Below, piece after piece: positions 51,292-53,796 of a stretch of 53,796 bases of DNA (position 1 is the first letter of the stretch; each line of letters opens with the position of its first letter). Position numbers and translations under genes: made by a program. The stretch lies in contig JAKSCQ010000155.1 in the NCBI GenBank assembly GCA_022360555.1, positions 1 through 53,796 of the forward strand, given 5' to 3'. The notes beneath the pieces were generated by a model. The model was not told the DNA's origin and searched no databases. It worked only from the letters and a program-made list of their open reading frames with translations. Origin of the DNA: Pseudomonadales bacterium. Its GTDB lineage: Bacteria > Pseudomonadota > Gammaproteobacteria > Pseudomonadales > Alcanivoracaceae.

Positions 51292-52860
51292 TCAAGCCAG
51301 GGACTTCAACCGTTTGTGCTCGGATGACAGTGCGATAAAGAGACTCACACACATCAGCAGCAGCACGATGGTAAACGGCAGGCCCGTGGCCACCGAACCG
51401 GACTGCAGCGCCTTGAGCGCTTCCTTGCCACCGCCATACAGCAGGGCACCGGCAATCAGCCCTTCCATGACCGCCCAGAACACCCGCTGGGGGACTGGCG
51501 CGTCCAGCTTGCCACCGGCGGTGATGGAATCGATAACCAGCGAACCGGAATCCGAGGAGGTGACAAAAAAGACCAGCACCAGCGTAATGGCCAGGAACGA
51601 GATGATGCCTGTCCACGGCAGGTTGGCCAGCATCTGGAACATGGCCAGTGACACATCACTGATACCCCCGGCCAGTTCGCCAACACCGTTGACGGCCTGA
51701 TCCAGCCCGGTGCCGCCGAAAGCGGACATCCAGATCACCGTGATAATGGTCGGTACCAGCAATACCGCCGTGATGAATTCACGGACAGTGCGGCCAAGGG
51801 AAATACGCGCGATGAACATGCCCACGAAGGGTGACCAGGAAATCCACCAGGCCCAGTAGAACACGGTCCAGCCATGGAACCAGGTGTCGTCCTCACGTCC
51901 CATCCAGTTACTCAGCGGCACCAGATTGGTCAAATAGTCCACCGCTGTTGTCCCGAACCCGGTCAGGATCAGCATGGTCGGGCCAGCCACGATCACGAAC
52001 AGCAACAGGAACAGGGCCAGCGACATATTGATGTTACTGAGAATCTTGACCCCGCCATCCAGGCCACGGACCACTGATATCACCGCCACTGCGGTTACCC
52101 CGACAATGATGCCGATCTGTACATTGATGGCATTGGGCGTATCGAACAGGAAATGCAGGCCGCCGGCCGCCTGCTGGGCACCCAGCCCCAGGGACGTCGC
52201 CAGCCCGAAGATGGTGGCCAGCACCGCGAGGATATCAATGATATGGCCGGGCCAGCCCCAGCAATGATCCCCCAGTAGTGGATAGAAAGCGGAACGAATG
52301 GTCAGCGGCATGCCCTTGTTATAGGCAAAAAAGGCCAGCGACAGCGCCACCACCGCATAGATGGACCAGGGGTGGAGGCCCCAGTGGTACATGGTGGCCC
52401 CCATGGCCAGATGTTTGGCCTCTTCGGTATTGGCTGCCACATTCAGCGGGGTACCGTACCAGTCGGTGTAATAAGCCACCGGCTCGGCCACACTCCAGAA
52501 CATCAAACCGATGCCCATCCCCGCCGCAAACAGCATGGCAAACCAGGACAGTGTGGAAAATTCCGGTTTGGCATTCTGCCCGCCCAGGCGAATCTTGCCC
52601 ATCGGCAACAACGCCAGCACGATGCAGAAAAGTACAAAAATATTCCCACTGATCATGAACAGCCAATCGAAATGTTCGATGGCCCAACCCTTGGCCCCGT
52701 TAAGCAGCTCATTGGCCTGCTCGGGCAGAATCAGCGTACCCACCACGAAGGTAAGAATCAGAATAGCACTGATAAAGAAAACAGGATTATGCAGGTCCAT
52801 ACCCATGACCTGCACATTATCCTGGCCGACGTCATAGTCGGTCTCGTAGTCAATTGACAT
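51292..52860 (-). CDS. BCCT-family betaine/carnitine/choline transporter
   Basis: A 522-aa transporter with twelve helices. The Trp-rich substrate region WTVFYWAWWISWSPFVGMFIA (two overlapping parts) and the early GIGLMFWSVAEPVAYY and MYHWGLHPWSIYAVV motifs define the BCCT family, Na+ or H+-coupled uptake of quaternary ammonium compounds. The C-terminal tail is short (HKRLKSLA), unlike osmosensing BetP/BetT, so activation by osmolarity may be absent. The ATG at 52860 has GGAACAATG-type upstream context. Monocistronic. Confidence 0.95.
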   Translation of the reverse strand: MSIDYETDYDVGQDNVQVMGMDLHNPVFFISAILILTFVVGTLILPEQANELLNGAKGWAIEHFDWLFMISGNIFVLFCIVLALLPMGKIRLGGQNAKPEFSTLSWFAMLFAAGMGIGLMFWSVAEPVAYYTDWYGTPLNVAANTEEAKHLAMGATMYHWGLHPWSIYAVVALSLAFFAYNKGMPLTIRSAFYPLLGDHCWGWPGHIIDILAVLATIFGLATSLGLGAQQAAGGLHFLFDTPNAINVQIGIIVGVTAVAVISVVRGLDGGVKILSNINMSLALFLLLFVIVAGPTMLILTGFGTTAVDYLTNLVPLSNWMGREDDTWFHGWTVFYWAWWISWSPFVGMFIARISLGRTVREFITAVLLVPTIITVIWMSAFGGTGLDQAVNGVGELAGGISDVSLAMFQMLANLPWTGIISFLAITLVLVFFVTSSDSGSLVIDSITAGGKLDAPVPQRVFWAVMEGLIAGALLYGGGKEALKALQSGSVATGLPFTIVLLLMCVSLFIALSSEHKRLKSLA

Positions 52861-53354
52861 TGTTCCGTTCTCCGTCTTGCTTTGGGTGCGCCGCAATCAG
52901 CGCGACGTTCAGCCAGTCGGCCCGGACTTTGGCAGGCTTTTACACCCGCTAGCCCCTCCTTCGATGAAGCACTCCATCCCTTGAATAAAGTGGACGGCAT
53001 CAGGCAAATACACGGGGCAGACACTCCGGGAGTGTTGCAAAAACACGCCTACGATCGGAGCCTCCCTTCTCTGACCCTCCTGATCAGACTAAATATTGGG
53101 CAACCAATGTCAAATAGAGAGCCCATTGCCCGGTCAACCGTGACTGACAGATATAACGTTATTTGAGAAATAATCGGGGATTCACTGGCCGCAAAGGCCA
53201 GCCAGGCAACCGCCTGTTGGGGGAAATTAGTCGGTAGGAGGTTTCAGCATTCGTGACACAGGCAGACATCCTTATGCATGAAGTGGACAAAGATAGCTGC
53301 CGTTGGAAACGCTCAATGGGATTTCGCCTTGTTCACAAGGCGCCAACGGCACAA
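52861..53354. other. Upstream region of the transporter gene
   Basis: About 490 bp without a supported gene. The perfect palindrome ACACTCC-G-GGAGTGT at 53021-53035 lies about 160 bp before the transporter start and may be an operator. No clear sigma70 pair is placed around it. Confidence 0.5.
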
Positions 53355-53386
53355 TAAAAAAACGGAGCAATTTTGCTCCGTTTTCA
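53355..53386 (-). terminator. Rho-independent terminator of threonine synthase gene
   Basis: Arms AAAACGGAGCAA (53359-53370) and TTGCTCCGTTTT (53373-53384) are perfect inverted copies with A/T flanks, just after the thrC stop. Confidence 0.92.
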
Positions 53387-53404
53387 GTTCTTCCTGGGGA
53401 TCGG

Positions 53405-53796
53405 TCAGGACATATTGGACACGATCGCCTGTTTGACGGCTTCCAGTTCCGCATCAATGGTGACCATGCGGCTGTCCTGGCACTGGGCGATGGCGGTATC
53501 CGGGTCTTTCAGGCCGTTGCCGGTGAGGGTGCAGACGATGGTAGAGCCTTCCGGAATCTTGCCGTTCTTGATGTCGCGCATGGCGCCACCCAGGGATGCA
53601 GCAGAGGCCGGTTCGCAGAAGACGCCTTCCTTTTCGGCCAGCATTTTCTGGGCGGCCAGGATCTCCTGATCGCTCAGCTCATCGAACCAGCCGCCGGATT
53701 CCTTCTGCAGCGCCCAGGCCTTGTCCCAGGACTGCGGGTTGCCGATACGGATGGCGGTGGCCACGGTTTCCGGCTCTGTCACCGGTTCGCCACGCA
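53405..53796 (-). CDS. thrC: Threonine synthase, C-terminal part (cut by window edge)
   Basis: The last 130 residues of a PLP-dependent threonine synthase, converting O-phosphohomoserine to threonine. VATAIRIGNPQSWDKA, FCEPASAASLGGAM and VCTLTGNGLKDPDTA are characteristic of the C-terminal catalytic domain, the last with the PLP-ring-contacting TGNGLKDP. The reading frame stays open to the last base, so the start and the PLP lysine are outside. An internal GTG at 53782 is not the start. Confidence 0.95.
   Translation of the reverse strand, partial: RGEPVTEPETVATAIRIGNPQSWDKAWALQKESGGWFDELSDQEILAAQKMLAEKEGVFCEPASAASLGGAMRDIKNGKIPEGSTIVCTLTGNGLKDPDTAIAQCQDSRMVTIDAELEAVKQAIVSNMS

Noticed and set aside
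53405-53782. Complete small protein starting at GTG 53782
   Set aside because: The sequence is the C-terminal part of threonine synthase and the frame continues to the window edge.

Overview
The window reads as chromosome from a GC-rich marine gammaproteobacterium, most like Alcanivorax/Alloalcanivorax. The grounds are the gene families (Na+-pumping oxaloacetate decarboxylase, AlgP/histone H1-like basic protein, DmdC-type acyl-CoA dehydrogenase, fabAB, OmpA with thrombospondin-3 repeats, BCCT transporter, DUF5924/DUF2914 protein) and REP-like palindromes. The genus is inference. About 50 protein genes, one tRNA and eleven rho-independent terminators can be supported. There is no rRNA, CRISPR array, prophage or intact insertion sequence.

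Layout. 1-315 is a MITE-like element with 31-bp inverted ends, touching the stop codon of a YdeI-like gene. 1-3.1 kb: MpaB-type oxygenase and a DUF5924 membrane protein. 3.4-6.9 kb: oadGAB behind a promoter with a palindromic operator between -35 and -10. 7.2-8.3 kb: tRNA-Arg(ACG), bfr, and bfd with a Fur-like box. 8.6-11 kb: H1-like protein and adk. 11.1-15.1 kb: ccmF-ccmG-ccmH-ccmI, every junction a 4-bp overlap, without ccmABCDE. 15.4-17.2 kb: fabAB. 17.3-20.5 kb: porin and acyl-CoA dehydrogenase. 20.7-24.7 kb: GlxA-type regulator, OmpR-type response regulator, GAF/degenerate-GGDEF protein and a histidine kinase. 24.7-28.2 kb: a lipid-modification cluster (cyclopropane synthase-like methyltransferase, DUF1295, DUF2878, NTF2-like lipoprotein, chalcone isomerase-like protein). 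The kinase lies 8 nt behind the methyltransferase gene. 28.3-33.4 kb: degenerate GGDEF protein, OmpA, tadA, purT, TM2, DoxX.

33.47-39.14 kb is the least ordinary part. Two divergent, translationally coupled gene pairs (124-aa and 419-aa unknowns on minus; a nucleoside-phosphorylase-like protein and a repeat protein resembling a beta-propeller on plus) share a 284-bp intergenic region. A LysR regulator and a coupled 253-aa unknown follow. I recognise no named system here; it is the best candidate for an undescribed module.

39.3-53.8 kb returns to core metabolism and envelope functions: VAT-1-like reductase, thioredoxin, crotonase, DUF5666 protein, DegQ/MucD protease, methyltransferase, a 630-aa exported unknown, trmH, CaiB-type CoA transferase, truncated haemoglobin, Mpo1-like protein, serine hydrolase, DUF3565 protein, BCCT transporter, and the 3' part of threonine synthase running off the window.
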